From Longilinea arvoryzae (GTDB taxonomy: Bacteria > Chloroflexota > Anaerolineae > Anaerolineales > Anaerolineaceae), in assembly GCF_001050235.1 (NCBI RefSeq), contig NZ_DF967972.1:395357-459356 (forward strand): a stretch of 64,000 bases of DNA, read 5' to 3'. The notes beneath the pieces were generated by a model that saw nothing but the letters and a program-made list of their open reading frames with translations, did not search any database and was not told the DNA's origin. This document shows positions 36,984 to 47,099 of the stretch, one piece after another. Numbering within the stretch: position 1 is the stretch's first letter; the number at the start of each line of letters is the position of its first letter. Position numbers and translations under genes: made by a program.

Positions 36984-38475
36984 GGATCAATTGTCCTTTT
37001 GGCATCAGCGGCGCAACCGCGACCACGCGCGTGCCCTCATCCTGCGCGCTGTGAATTTTCAACCACCCGCCCAGCTCCGCCATGCGCGCGCTCATGCTCT
37101 CGAGGCCGAACCCTTTTCCGGCCACCTGCTTCGGGTCGAAACCTACCCCGTTATCCGCGATCTCGAGGCGCACCAGTTCGGCCTGAATGTCGAGCTGGAG
37201 GGTGGCCGCTGAAGCCCGGCTGTGGCGCGCCACGTTCGACAGGGCCTCCTGGGTCACCCGGAAGAGGGTCTGTTCCAGCGCCAGGGGCAGGCGGCGTTCG
37301 CCGGTGACCTGAAGCGTGGCCGGGATGCGCGAATACTCGTTCCAGGTGATCAGGTAGGCGCGCAGGGCGCCGGACAGTCCCTGGTCCTCCAACGCCGCCG
37401 GGCGCAGTTCGGTGATCAACAGGCTCAGGTCCTGCTGCGAAGACTTGATCAGGCTTTCGGCCTCGGTCAGGTGTTTTTCAGCCGCGGCCGGGTCGCTGTT
37501 CAACAGGTTGCGCGCCGCGCGAATCTGCATGAAGGTCGCGAAACTTTGCTGCTTGACCGTATCGTGCAGGTCGCGGGCCAGCCGGTTGCGTTCCTCCAGG
37601 ATGGCCAGTTCCTGCTGGGTGTGCAGCAGATTCTGAACGCGTTCCGCCATGTTGCGCATGCGCAATCCCAAAACTCCGATTTCATCGCGCGAGCGGTCAA
37701 TCGGCAGCGGCCGGAAGTCGCCCTCGCTCCACGCATCCGCTGCATCCGACAGCGCGCTGAGGCGGCGCGTCAGGCCGCGGGACATGATGAACCCGAACAG
37801 TGCGCCAAAGGGAGCCACGGCGATCAACATCAACAAACCCGCGCCCACGATCCCGCCCACGTAAACCGGCAGGGTGCTGAAAAGCATGGACGGCGAGGGT
37901 TCCAGGGTGAGCAGGATCACGCCGACCACCGAGGAAGCCGAATCGGTCTGGAAAATGGGCACGGCCATGCGCGTGTCGCCTTTGTCGGTGGTTACCGAGA
38001 GGGCCAGCGCATCCCGGCTGCCTTCGAAGGCCTTATCCAGGATCGATTGGGAGATGAAATCCTGGCTGGGAACGTAATGCCGCCCCACCAGGTTGTTGGG
38101 GTGCAGCGGCGTCTGCGCCAGCACGGTCATATCCGGTGAGATCACCAGCAATTCAGAATCCGGCGCGATGGCCGCGGCCGGGCTGTCGAAGACATCCTGG
38201 GCCGGCAGGCTGGCGTAACCGGATTCCGCCACGCCTTCCAGCCATTCCTGAAGCCCGGGCAGGTCTTCCGCGCCGGGCTGCAGGAACTTATTGGCTTGCG
38301 GATAAAGCACGGACACAACATCGCTCAGATAACCGCGCCGGTCGCTTTCGGTCAGGCCGGTGAGCAACGCCCCCAACACCAGAAACACCACCATGATGGC
38401 CATCAAGGCCAGCACCGTCACCAGGGTATAAGTGAGGGTTAATTTGCCACGCAGCCCGCTGAAAAAGGATCGCAT
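36973..38475 (-). CDS. Sensor histidine kinase, HisKA_3 (NarX/DesK-type)
   Basis: 500 residues. Membrane helix about 12-40, an extracytoplasmic sensor of about 150 residues, second helix about 198-226, HAMP about 228-280 (GLTRRLSALSDAADAW). The H-box is ERNRLARDLHDTVKQQ with the phospho-acceptor His near 310; the HATPase_c domain has N-box ALSNVARHSRA, and G-box IADNGVGFDP. The sensor has no recognised fold. It follows the ABC permease by 6 bases and overlaps the response regulator gene, so it probably senses a signal linked to the exporter. Confidence 0.93.
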   Translation of the reverse strand: MRSFFSGLRGKLTLTYTLVTVLALMAIMVVFLVLGALLTGLTESDRRGYLSDVVSVLYPQANKFLQPGAEDLPGLQEWLEGVAESGYASLPAQDVFDSPAAAIAPDSELLVISPDMTVLAQTPLHPNNLVGRHYVPSQDFISQSILDKAFEGSRDALALSVTTDKGDTRMAVPIFQTDSASSVVGVILLTLEPSPSMLFSTLPVYVGGIVGAGLLMLIAVAPFGALFGFIMSRGLTRRLSALSDAADAWSEGDFRPLPIDRSRDEIGVLGLRMRNMAERVQNLLHTQQELAILEERNRLARDLHDTVKQQSFATFMQIRAARNLLNSDPAAAEKHLTEAESLIKSSQQDLSLLITELRPAALEDQGLSGALRAYLITWNEYSRIPATLQVTGERRLPLALEQTLFRVTQEALSNVARHSRASAATLQLDIQAELVRLEIADNGVGFDPKQVAGKGFGLESMSARMAELGGWLKIHSAQDEGTRVVAVAPLMPKGQLIHAN

Positions 38476-38481
38476 AACGGT

Positions 38482-40955
38482 TTATTCCCGATCGTTCAAG
38501 ACGACCAATGGCGAAACCTGGGTGGATTTCCAGGCCACCGCCAGCACGGTAAAAAGGGTGATGCACAGAGTGAAAAGCAGGATTCCGCCGGCCACTTCGG
38601 GCGTCAGCACCATCAGGCTGGCCAACACTTCGTTTCTAAGTCCGGCCAACCACAGGAATCCCTTGACCACCGCCAGCCCTGCGCCGGCGGCCAGCAAACC
38701 GACCAAAGCATATTCTACCATCAGGGTCAACAACACGTGCCCGCGCGTGTATCCCATGGCTTTGAGCACGCCGATCTCGAAACGCCGGTCGAGCACCGAC
38801 AGACTGACCGAGTTGGCCATCAACAGCATCCCGGCCAGTATGGCCAGCCCCGCCATGCTGATCGCGAACAGGAACAGGTTGTGGTACATGGCGGTGAAGC
38901 GGGCGGAATAAGCCACCAGGTTGATCACCGTCGCATTGGGGAGTAACCCGCCCAGTTCGCCGGCAGCCGCCGCCAACCGCGCGGCCGGGATGTGCGCCCA
39001 ATACTGGGCCTGGTCGGCCGGGGCGATGGATTGACTTAATTCCACCGGCAGCAGGATGCCCTGCTCCGGGGCAAGCACCTGCTCCGTGTCCACGCGGTAC
39101 GAACCGACCACCGGCAGATCGCGGATCGTGCCATCCCACAACTCCACCTTGAGCAAGCTGCCTTCGGGAATTTTATCCATCTCCGGCGTATAGACTCCGT
39201 CCGGTTTACTGCCCCAGTCTGCGCCGGTAAAGGTGTAGCCTGACAGATCCGTGCGCGCCGTCAATACCGGCGACAGGACCTGCTGCGAATCGGTTGCCAG
39301 ATGAATGGCGCGCACGCGCGTGGAGTAATTCACCGACTCATCCTCGATCCCCTGCTTGTCCAGGGCAGCGGTGACCTGTTTAGCCTGTTCAGCCGGCGCG
39401 AGGATGGTAAGGTTGGGTCCCTGCGTTTCCAGCGTAACCGAATCGATCACGCGGTAGGCGCTTTGAGTCACCACGCTGGCCAGGGTCAGCGCGGTCACGC
39501 CGACAAACAGGGCAACCAGGGCAAACACTGGCGCCAGGCCGCGCCGCGCCAGATTGCCGCGCGCCATGTTCAATAACGGCAACCCGTGCAGCGGCAGCAG
39601 TCGGGTGACCAGCCAGAGCAGCCCGCCCAGCAAACCGCCCAGCACGGCCAACCCGACCAGGGCGCCGGCCAGCACGCCCACCGCCTTGAGAAACGATCCC
39701 ATGATCAGGCTGATGACCGCCGTGAAGGGCACGGCCAGGAGCACAAACAGCAGCCCGGATTGGAACCGCGGCAGTTGGGCAGCAGAAGCGCTCTGACCGC
39801 GCAGCAACGTCACGGGGCTCACCCGGCTGGTCGAGACGATGGCCCACAGGGCGAACACCACGGTGGTGGTTACGCCCACCAGCACGGCCAACAACACCGG
39901 TTCGGGGGCCAACACCCAGCGAATCAGCATGGTGGAGGTGCGGCTGAACAGATCCACCAGGCCATACGAAACGGCCACCCCCAACCCCGCGCCCAGCAGG
40001 CTGCCAACCAGGCCCAGGATGCCGGCTTCGAGCGCAAAGAGGACCATCAGGTCGCTGCTGCGATAGCCCAGGCTTTTCCAAACCGCCACCTCGCGCTGGC
40101 GGCGGCGCAGCAAAACCTGCATGGTGTTGGCAATGCCCACCCCGCTCACCAGCAGCCCGAGCACGCCGGCGCCGTTGAGCAGCGTGGCGAACAGGTCCTG
40201 AACGAATTCATCCGCCTCTGCCAGGTCATTCGCCATAAAGACCCGCCAGCCCAACGCTTTCAGACTGGATTCCGCCGCTTCCGAATCGGCCGTCGTGGCA
40301 AGCACGGTATTCAAGGAGCGGTCGCTTCCTTCCAGTTGGGCGGCTGTTTCCAGCGAGTAATACAATTTGCTGCCCTTATGGTTGGGGGTGTCGGTGATGA
40401 TGCCGCGGATGCGCGCCGGCAGGGGCTTGCCGGCATTCAGGTCGGCGAGCACCAGGCTGTCGCCCAGCGCGAGATGATATTCCAACGCCAGGTCGCGGCT
40501 GACCAGAACATCGCCGACCTCGGCCAGAAGCGTGGGCAGCCCGGCGCTTTCGGAGCCTTCCACCGACAGCGCGCCGATGGGCGGGTAAGCCGCCGGATCG
40601 ATGCCAATGCCCTCGTTGGGGAAGCGCAGCTCTCCGGAATCGGGCAGGTGAAAGGTCAGCGAGGAGGTATACGCCACCAGCGTATATTTTCCGAGGACGC
40701 CGTCCTTGACAAGCTCATCCAATCCTTCGATATGCTCCGGCAGGATGGCATCCTCAGCGGAACGATCCATGCTGATATCCGCGCCGATCAGGTCGTGTGG
40801 AGTCTCGACCAACATACGCTCCAGCGAACTGGAGAGCAGGGTCATGGCGACCAACGACATGACGCCAAAGGCGACGCACAGCACAGCCACCCCGATGCGC
40901 TGCCCGCCGTGGCGCAGGTGTTCCAACGCAGTATGCAGGAAGAAATTCAGGCGGG

Positions 40956-40959
<4 letters not shown>
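38482..40959 (-). CDS. FtsX/MacB-type ABC transporter permease
   Basis: 825 residues from the ATG at 40959 (AGGGAG 6 bases upstream), which overlaps the ATPase stop by 4 bases; a longer frame would reach 41064. Two FtsX domains, each with a block of three helices (about 250-380 and 700-815), and a large extracytoplasmic MacB_PCD-like domain after the first helix (VAVLCVAFGVMSLVAM). Additional central helices (about 425-520) give a ten-helix permease like those of LolCE-type or antimicrobial-peptide exporters. Cargo unknown; likely lipoprotein, peptide or cell-envelope function. Confidence 0.88.
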
Positions 40960-41693
<734 letters not shown>

Positions 41694-41756
41694 CGATGCC
41701 TCGCGAAATTGAGATTGTGGCTCTCATCTTACCCGCCCGTTCGCGAGGTGCAATCG

Positions 41757-41789
41757 GCCTCCGGTCTGATCTTCCCTCAGACCGGAGGC
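41757..41789. terminator. Hairpin between ABC operon and methyltransferase gene
   Basis: Perfect 13-bp arms (41757-41769 and 41777-41789) with a 7-base loop, located 12 bases after the methyltransferase stop codon on the minus strand. No T-tract follows, so termination is probable but not certain. Confidence 0.6.
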
Positions 41790-41800
41790 ACTTAAAGAGG

Positions 41801-42781
41801 TCAATTCAGCATCCGAACGACGTACAAAAAGCGCCGAAAATCCTGAATTCCGCCGCATTCCGCCAGCCGGTTTTTGTAGAGGAATTCATTGCCTTCGGCT
41901 TTGAACATCGATTCCAGGTCCTTCAGGGCGGCTTCTTTTTTCAGCCAGTGCTGTTTATTTTGAACTGAAAAATCCAGAACCCGGTAGGTCTGTCCCAGAG
42001 CGGACAATCCCCTGGCGAAGGCCGTTTCATTCTCCGCAACCGGCGGCGGACAGATATAGAAAACGACCATCCGCCCGCCCGGGGTCAGATGATCCAGGAG
42101 CAGCTTTGTGACGGACGGCTGGTCCCTGGTAAAGAACAGGCTGTCGATGGCGATCACGCGGTCGAACATCTCCGCGCCGAGACTCTCGGGTTCCTTTTCG
42201 ACGTCGGCGCATCGGAATTTTATCCGGTCGCGCTTGCCGGCCGTCCGTTCCGCGGCGATGCGAATGGCCTGCCCGGCGAGATCGACGCCGGTGACAAGCG
42301 CCCCGCTGGCGTCCGCGATATATTCGGATATCTGGCCGTCGCCGCAGCCGAAATCGAGCAGCGTCATACCCGGCTCGATCTGCAATTCGGCCAGGGCGCG
42401 GTCAAGCTGCTGCATGTCTGCCATCCCGTGCTGACCGAGATCCTTACCATAGACGCGTTCACAAAACAGGGCGTGCGCCCGGCTGTGCCGGATGGCCCGG
42501 TAGTATTCGTCATAGAACAGGGCATTGAGGGAGCAGCGCTGCGCGATATCCCGGACCGCGCGAGACCCATCCGGAGTCAGCGCAAATGCCTCTGCATCCC
42601 CCCGGACGAACCCTTTTTCCAGCAAAACGCCGATCAACGCAGCGTACCCGCGCGCCACGGCAGGTTGTTTCAGCTCGGCAAAGGGGACGATCGTCTCTCG
42701 ACCGAGCGTCTGGTGGTTGGCTTGCAGGCGATCGATCAGGAGCAGTAATCCGATTTCCTCCAGGCATAATGAATCTTCCAT
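41801..42781 (-). CDS. Class I SAM-dependent methyltransferase with N-terminal winged-helix-like domain
   Basis: 326 residues. Residues 1-95 resemble the dimerisation/winged-helix part of O-methyltransferases (ELKQPAVARGYAALIGVLLEKGF). SAM motif I MTLLDFGCGDGQIS (about 143-156), motif II TGVDLAGQAIRIA, motif IV MFDRVIAIDSLFF. Substrate unknown. AGGA is about 10 bases before the ATG. Preceded by an intergenic stretch rich in palindromes. Confidence 0.85.
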   Translation of the reverse strand: MEDSLCLEEIGLLLLIDRLQANHQTLGRETIVPFAELKQPAVARGYAALIGVLLEKGFVRGDAEAFALTPDGSRAVRDIAQRCSLNALFYDEYYRAIRHSRAHALFCERVYGKDLGQHGMADMQQLDRALAELQIEPGMTLLDFGCGDGQISEYIADASGALVTGVDLAGQAIRIAAERTAGKRDRIKFRCADVEKEPESLGAEMFDRVIAIDSLFFTRDQPSVTKLLLDHLTPGGRMVVFYICPPPVAENETAFARGLSALGQTYRVLDFSVQNKQHWLKKEAALKDLESMFKAEGNEFLYKNRLAECGGIQDFRRFLYVVRMLN

Positions 42782-42905
42782 GCAAAATCGGTCCTTTCAG
42801 AAGGGCAAATTACGGAGAAAAAAATCCAACCGTCGCCCGTGTACCTATTCTATTCAAATTCAAGTCCAGCGCCACTCCGCTGCAGGGTAGTTCCTGGGAA
42901 ATTGA

Positions 42906-42990
42906 ACCGTCCACTGTATGTATGGTCAATTCATGACAGCCCCCCATATAGGCATCATGAACCCCCCCATAGGGGCAATTCATGAATTGC
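42906..42990. other. Palindrome-rich intergenic stretch between tnaA-like and methyltransferase genes
   Basis: Contains GCAATTCATGAATTGC (42975-42990), a perfect 16-bp palindrome, beside CCCCATAGGGG, and a partial copy (GTCAATTCATGAC) with a C-run about 40 bases to the left. It could be a tnaA transcript end or an operator for the methyltransferase gene. Confidence 0.45.
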
Positions 42991-43005
42991 TCTTACGGGA
43001 ATAGT

Positions 43006-44451
43006 TCAACAGGCGTCGCCGAAATCGGCGCGGAAATCCTCCGCCAGCCGTTCATCCCAGCCGCCGATCGGCGCGAGCCGCCCGAAGAAAAAGCGCAGCA
43101 CGGCCGGTTCTTCGACGAATTTCAACCCGCCGATCAACTCGCGGTGGACGAACAGCCATTTCAGCCGGTCGATGGCGTATTCGATATGCGACAGCGTGTA
43201 CAGGCGGCGCGGCAGCGCCAGGCGCACCAATTCCATGTCGGCCAGCGTCTCGCTCCCGTCCGCGCCCCGGTCGGTAGAGATGGTGCCGCGTTCCATGCCG
43301 CGGATGCCAGAGGCAATGTAAATCGCCGCCGCCAGCGCGCCGGCCGGGTACTGTGACTGCGGAATGTGCGGCAGAAAGCGCGTTGCATCCAGGTGACAGG
43401 CCAGCCCTCCGGCCGGCGTCACCACCGGCACGCCCTCCTCCGCCAGGCGGCGCACGAAGTACTCGATGAAATCCGCCGAACTGCTGGCCACGGCCGGGTC
43501 GGTCATCTCGCGCAGGCCGACCGCCATGGCTTCGATCTCCTTGGTGGACATGCCGCCGTAGGTGGCAAAGCCTTCGTACACGGGCAGCCAGGCCAGGATG
43601 CGGTCGTAGAAATCCTTGCGATTGGTGGCGATCAACCCGCCGCGTGCGGCCGCGCTCTTGCGCCCCGACATGTACAGGATGTCCACGTTGCGCATCATCT
43701 CCAGGATGATCTCCTGAAGGGTCGTGCCGGCGAACTCAGCCTCGCGTTGTTGGATGAAGTATGCGTTTTCGGAGATCAGGCTGCCGTCGAAAACCAACGG
43801 AATGCCAAAAGAATCCGCCATGGCCTTCACGTCGCGCAGATTCTGCATCGAAAACGGCTGCCCGCCGATCAGATTGGTGGTGGCCTCCATGCGCACGTAG
43901 GCGATGCGCTCGGGGCCACGCTCCTCGACCGCCGCGGCGAACTTGCCCAGGTCCAGGTTGCCCTTGAACGGGTTGCAACTGCACGTCTCCAGCGCATCCT
44001 CGCCGAAGAGCTCGATCACCCGTCCGCCGGCCAGGTCGACGTGAGCCTTGGAGGTGGTGAAGTGGTAGTTCATCAAAACGGCGTCGCCCGGTTTGACAAA
44101 CGCCTTGGCCAGCAGGTGCTCGGCCGCGCGTCCCTGGTGCACCGGCATGACGAAGCGCAGGCCGAATACCTCCTGCACGGCCGCTGCCAGGCGGAAGAAG
44201 CTCTCGCTGCCGGCGTAGGCGTCGTCGGAGGCCATCATCGCCGAAAGCTGCCGGTCGCTCATCGCGTTGGTGCCGCTGTCGGTGAGCATGTCGAGAAAGA
44301 TATCCTTTGTGCGCAGTAAAAAGGTATTGAACCCGGCCTCCTGCATGGCTTCCAGGCGCCGGCTGGCGGGCGGCAGATGGGTCTTTTGCACGATCTTAAT
44401 CTGGTGCATCTCGATCGGGAGTACTTTTCCATTCGATAAGGTGATGTTCAT
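43006..44451 (-). CDS. Tryptophanase/tyrosine phenol-lyase-family (beta-eliminating) PLP enzyme, divergent active site
   Basis: 481 residues, normal family length. PLP features: MPVHQGRAAEHLL, TTNLIGGQPFSMQNL, ISENAYFIQQREAEF, Lys265 in MSGRKSAAARGGLI as the Schiff-base lysine, YEGFATYGGMSTKEIEAMAVGL, and C-terminal RLALPRRLYTLSH. Compared with remembered E. coli TnaA, the Tyr-Tyr of GSRSYYALA is Phe-Phe here (GSESFFRLA) and the Arg of D-S-A-R-F-A-E-N is Leu225 (DGSLISENAY). These positions normally contribute catalytic Tyr74 and the PLP-O3' arginine, so tryptophan cleavage to indole is not assured. AAGGA is about 8 bases before the ATG. Confidence 0.85.
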   Translation of the reverse strand: MNITLSNGKVLPIEMHQIKIVQKTHLPPASRRLEAMQEAGFNTFLLRTKDIFLDMLTDSGTNAMSDRQLSAMMASDDAYAGSESFFRLAAAVQEVFGLRFVMPVHQGRAAEHLLAKAFVKPGDAVLMNYHFTTSKAHVDLAGGRVIELFGEDALETCSCNPFKGNLDLGKFAAAVEERGPERIAYVRMEATTNLIGGQPFSMQNLRDVKAMADSFGIPLVFDGSLISENAYFIQQREAEFAGTTLQEIILEMMRNVDILYMSGRKSAAARGGLIATNRKDFYDRILAWLPVYEGFATYGGMSTKEIEAMAVGLREMTDPAVASSSADFIEYFVRRLAEEGVPVVTPAGGLACHLDATRFLPHIPQSQYPAGALAAAIYIASGIRGMERGTISTDRGADGSETLADMELVRLALPRRLYTLSHIEYAIDRLKWLFVHRELIGGLKFVEEPAVLRFFFGRLAPIGGWDERLAEDFRADFGDAC

Positions 44452-44471
44452 TATTGAATCCTTTTTAATTA

Positions 44472-44580
44472 GCCACAGGGAACACAGAGTTCTCAGAGAA
44501 AAAGAGGACAGAAAGAAGAGATTCTTTCTTTTTTTTGATTTTTCCTCTCTATGGTCTCTGTGGCCTCTGTAGCTTGCTCT
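44472..44580. repeat. Inverted CACAGAG-type intergenic element, copy 1
   Basis: Left part carries AGCCACAGGGAACACAGAG, right part CTCTGTGGCCTCTGTAGCT, which is its imperfect inverse, with an A/G-rich to T-rich centre (GAAAGAAGAG...TTCTTTCTTTTTTTT). A related element lies at 49886-50026. It lies in the 5' region of the tnaA-like gene. Confidence 0.65.
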
Positions 44581-44638
44581 TTCTTAATCTCAATGAATCG
44601 CAAGACGATCCTGTCAAAATCGTCTGACGGACAGATGC

Positions 44639-44681
44639 AAAAAGGGACACCCCCGGGCGCGATTCAGCCGGAAATGTCCCT
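44639..44681 (-). promoter_or_regulatory. Terminator-like hairpin in the leader of the tnaA-like gene
   Basis: Arms 44643-44656 and 44668-44681 can form about 14 pairs (outer AGGGACA/TGTCCCT, three G-T pairs, then CCGG). On the minus strand it is followed by TTTTT. It lies about 190 bases upstream of the start at 44451 and downstream of a minus-strand TATAAT at 44757-44762, so it could attenuate tnaA-like transcription. Confidence 0.5.
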
Positions 44682-44756
44682 AAAGGTAATAATACTGTTG
44701 GGGAATGCAGAAAATTTTTAGCGCGTTAGACTTTATAAAAGCTCACCATGGGCGCG

Positions 44757-44762
44757 ATTATA
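44757..44762 (-). promoter_or_regulatory. -10 TATAAT for the tnaA-like leader
   Basis: Perfect TATAAT on the minus strand, about 305 bases before the tnaA-like start. The -35 region is weak (TTCGAA at an 18-base spacing). Confidence 0.35.
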
Positions 44763-44828
44763 GCAGATAATCTTTGCTCATTCGAAAAATCCGTCATTTG
44801 CAACCCAATTAAAATCGAAATTTTGATC

Positions 44829-44834
44829 TATAAT
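44829..44834 (+). promoter_or_regulatory. -10 TATAAT six bases before the radical-SAM start codon
   Basis: TATAAT at 44829-44834, then CAATTC, then the ATG at 44841. Transcription would begin at or next to the start codon (leaderless). No ribosome site is present in this stretch. Confidence 0.45.
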
Positions 44835-44840
44835 CAATTC

Positions 44841-45578
44841 ATGCTCATTCAGGAAATCCACTCCAAATCGATCCTGTGCGCGTCGAAGATCTACCCGTAC
44901 GTCATCAACCCGTACACCGGCTGCCAGCACAACTGCCTGTATTGCTACGCCCACTTCATGCGGCGCTTCACCGGGCATAAGGAACCCTGGGGGCAATTCG
45001 TGGATGTGAAAATCAACGCGCCCGAGCTGCTGCGGCGCGAAATCCTGCGCAAGAAACCCGACCGCGTGTGGGTCAGCGGGGTGTGCGACCCCTACCAACC
45101 TTTGGAGGCCCAATACAAAATCACGCGCCAGTGCCTGGAGATCCTGGCCCAAAACGACTGGCCGGTCACCGTCCAGACGCGCTCGCCGCTGGTGCTGCGC
45201 GACCTGGATATCCTGCGGCAGGGACGCCAATTCGAGGCCGGCTTCAGCGTCACCACCGCCGACGACCGTATTCGCGGGCTGTTCGAACCCACCGCCCCGC
45301 CCATCCCCGAACGCATTCGCGCGCTGGGCGAACTTCACCAGGCCGGCATCCACACTTATGCCATGATCGCGCCCATGCTGCCCGGCGTCGAAAACCTGCC
45401 CGAACTGCTGGCCGGCAAGGTCGAGTACGTGCGCCTGGACCGCATGAACTATCACGACGCGGATTGGGTGTATCGCAAATACGGCCTGCAGGATAAACGC
45501 AGCGACGAATACTTCGCCGGGGCGCAGGCGCTGTTGTGCGCGAAGTTCGTCCACCTGGGGATCGAGTGCCGGGCTTAA
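44841..45578 (+). CDS. Radical SAM protein, SPL-like
   Basis: 245 residues from the ATG at 44841; the longer frame from 44748 is AT-rich noncoding-looking sequence. The CxxxCxxC cluster motif is GCQHNCLYCYAHFM (about 28-40), followed by R-R-E-I-L, WVSGVCDPYQPLE and VTVQTRSPLVLRDLD, as in the spore-photoproduct-lyase-like radical SAM family (COG1533). Reaction unknown; these enzymes generate a 5'-deoxyadenosyl radical with a [4Fe-4S] cluster. Divergent from the tnaA-like gene. Confidence 0.88.
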   Translation: MLIQEIHSKSILCASKIYPYVINPYTGCQHNCLYCYAHFMRRFTGHKEPWGQFVDVKINAPELLRREILRKKPDRVWVSGVCDPYQPLEAQYKITRQCLEILAQNDWPVTVQTRSPLVLRDLDILRQGRQFEAGFSVTTADDRIRGLFEPTAPPIPERIRALGELHQAGIHTYAMIAPMLPGVENLPELLAGKVEYVRLDRMNYHDADWVYRKYGLQDKRSDEYFAGAQALLCAKFVHLGIECRA

Positions 45579-45704
45579 GGGCGATCGAAAGCAACCCGGC
45601 CGTCCGCGTGGTTCCGGCTTTGCCCACTCAATGACTCACCTCGGCGCGTTAATCCATTTCAACCCACGCGAGTCGATCCTGGCCTCCCGGCTGCGGCGCT
45701 CATT

Positions 45705-46121
45705 TCACTTCACCCGGCTCAGGATGATCACCGGGATCACCCGCGAAGTTCTCTGCCGGTATTCTGCAAAACCGGGCATCATGTCGATCATTTTGTCGTA
45801 CAAGCGGGTTCGCTCCGGCTCGGTTGCAACCGCCGCCCGGGCCTGAAACTTTTCGGTTCCGACCTCCACTGTCACCAGCGGATGGGCGAGGATGTTGTAG
45901 TACCAGGCCGGATTCGTCGGAGCCCCGCCTTTCGAGGCAATGATCACGAATCGATCGGCATCCTGAACATAGGCAGTCGGGTTAACGTGTTCCTGCCCGC
46001 TCTTTGCTCCGATCGTATGCAAAAGAAGCAGCGTCTTGCCCGCGAACGGGCCGCCGACCTTTCCGGCGTTGGCCCGAAATTCATCGATGACCATCTTGTT
46101 CCGGTCAAATGCAGTGCTCAT
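45705..46121 (-). CDS. Deazaflavin (F420)-dependent nitroreductase-family protein (Ddn-like)
   Basis: 138 residues. Motifs of the PF04075 split-barrel family: LLLLHTIGAKSGQEHVNP, FVIIASKGGAPTNPAWYYNILAHP and VTVEVGTEKFQARA. Related proteins use F420H2 to reduce quinones or nitro-compounds. GGAGG lies 5 bases before the ATG. Its presence implies F420 in this organism, which fits Chloroflexota and Actinobacteria. It faces the radical-SAM gene and shares no operon. Confidence 0.88.
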   Translation of the reverse strand: MSTAFDRNKMVIDEFRANAGKVGGPFAGKTLLLLHTIGAKSGQEHVNPTAYVQDADRFVIIASKGGAPTNPAWYYNILAHPLVTVEVGTEKFQARAAVATEPERTRLYDKMIDMMPGFAEYRQRTSRVIPVIILSRVK

Positions 46122-46262
46122 ATCAGCCTCCTCGCTGTAAAAACAGCGCTACTGCTCAGGCAAAAAAGAAAATCGTGACGCTTGCGGATAAAAATCCGCC
46201 GGCGCCGTTGTGTGGTTGATGAAGCCCGGCGAACAACTCTCCGGAGGTCGAAAACCAATCCT

Positions 46263-46556
46263 TCAAGACCCGGGTAGCCATCGGTTCAGAAAATGGATAA
46301 GGTTGCAACCCTTTTGCCAGATTGTTCCGATCACGAACTGTGAGTCTTGAAAATGTTTCCACGACCGCAAAAGCCGGGCAAAATCAGGGTACGGATAAAA
46401 ACAATGATCCTCCTTCATCGTACAGCGGGTTTCTAAGATTCCGATAAGAGAAGTGAACAGGTGGCCGATGCTTTCGATGCCGGCCAGCGCGACCGAGACT
46501 CCATTCGGCCGCCAGAACTCGCCAAAAAAGGGGTTGTATGATAGGCTGGTTGGCAT
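46263..46556 (-). CDS. Doubtful small ORF in the gap between the F420-type reductase and GNAT genes
   Basis: 97 codons from the ATG at 46556; GAGG is directly adjacent to the start codon, too close to be effective. The peptide has aromatic-rich and hydrophobic stretches (HLFTSLIGILETRC, FARLLRSWKHFQ) but no recognised family. It may be a decayed gene or chance frame; the 466-base gap otherwise shows nothing. Confidence 0.2.
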   Translation of the reverse strand: MPTSLSYNPFFGEFWRPNGVSVALAGIESIGHLFTSLIGILETRCTMKEDHCFYPYPDFARLLRSWKHFQDSQFVIGTIWQKGCNLIHFLNRWLPGS

Positions 46557-46586
46557 CCTCATCGTTTTTTTTTGGAGGGAATTCAC

Positions 46587-47084
46587 ATGCCGACATCCGA
46601 AATTCACAGCCCCGAGGGTCGAGTGCAAGGTATGAAGATCGTATCCGTGCGCGACAATCCCGAAATGAAGGATACCTTCATTGCTTATTTCCAGAAGATC
46701 TGGGCCAACGAGGCCAGCCGCAGGGTCTACGAAGACTGCATCGCGCACTGCATCGCCACGCCGGCGCCGCTGCCGCAGTGGTATTTGCTGATGGACGGCG
46801 AAACCATCGCCGGTTGCGCTGGGCTGATCACCAACGACTTCATCAGCCGGATGGATCTTTACCCGTGGGCCTGCGCGCTGTTCATCGAGGAAGCCTATCG
46901 CGGCCACGCCTACGGTTCGCTGCTGTTGGAGCGCGCCCGGACGGATGCCAGGCGGGCCGGGTTCACGAAGCTGTACCTGTGCAGCGATCATGTGGGCTAT
47001 TACGAACGCTACGGATTCCGGAGGATCGGAGTGGGTTACCACCCGTGGGGTGAGAGTTCAGGAATTTTCGAAGCCGAACTGTAG
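46587..47084 (+). CDS. GNAT-family N-acetyltransferase
   Basis: 165 residues from the ATG at 46587 (TTTGGAGGGA about 7 bases upstream). GNAT fold with the acetyl-CoA loop E-E-A-Y-R-G-H-A-Y-G-S-L-L-L-E (motif A Q/R-x-x-G-x-G/A replaced by R-G-H-A-Y-G) and C-terminal YLCSDHVGYYERYGFRRIG. The acceptor is unknown. AGGA-type control or operon partners are not visible; a repeat cluster follows directly. Confidence 0.88.
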   Translation: MPTSEIHSPEGRVQGMKIVSVRDNPEMKDTFIAYFQKIWANEASRRVYEDCIAHCIATPAPLPQWYLLMDGETIAGCAGLITNDFISRMDLYPWACALFIEEAYRGHAYGSLLLERARTDARRAGFTKLYLCSDHVGYYERYGFRRIGVGYHPWGESSGIFEAEL

Positions 47085-47099
47085 GAGACTTCAGCCAGG

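Noticed and set aside
44690..44750. TnaC-like leader peptide before the tnaA-like gene
   Set aside because: The only short frame (MVSFYKV) has no Trp or Pro at the positions known to matter in TnaC.
45068..45496. Plus-strand frame inside the radical-SAM gene
   Set aside because: Arg/Pro/Gly-rich shadow in another frame of a well-supported gene.
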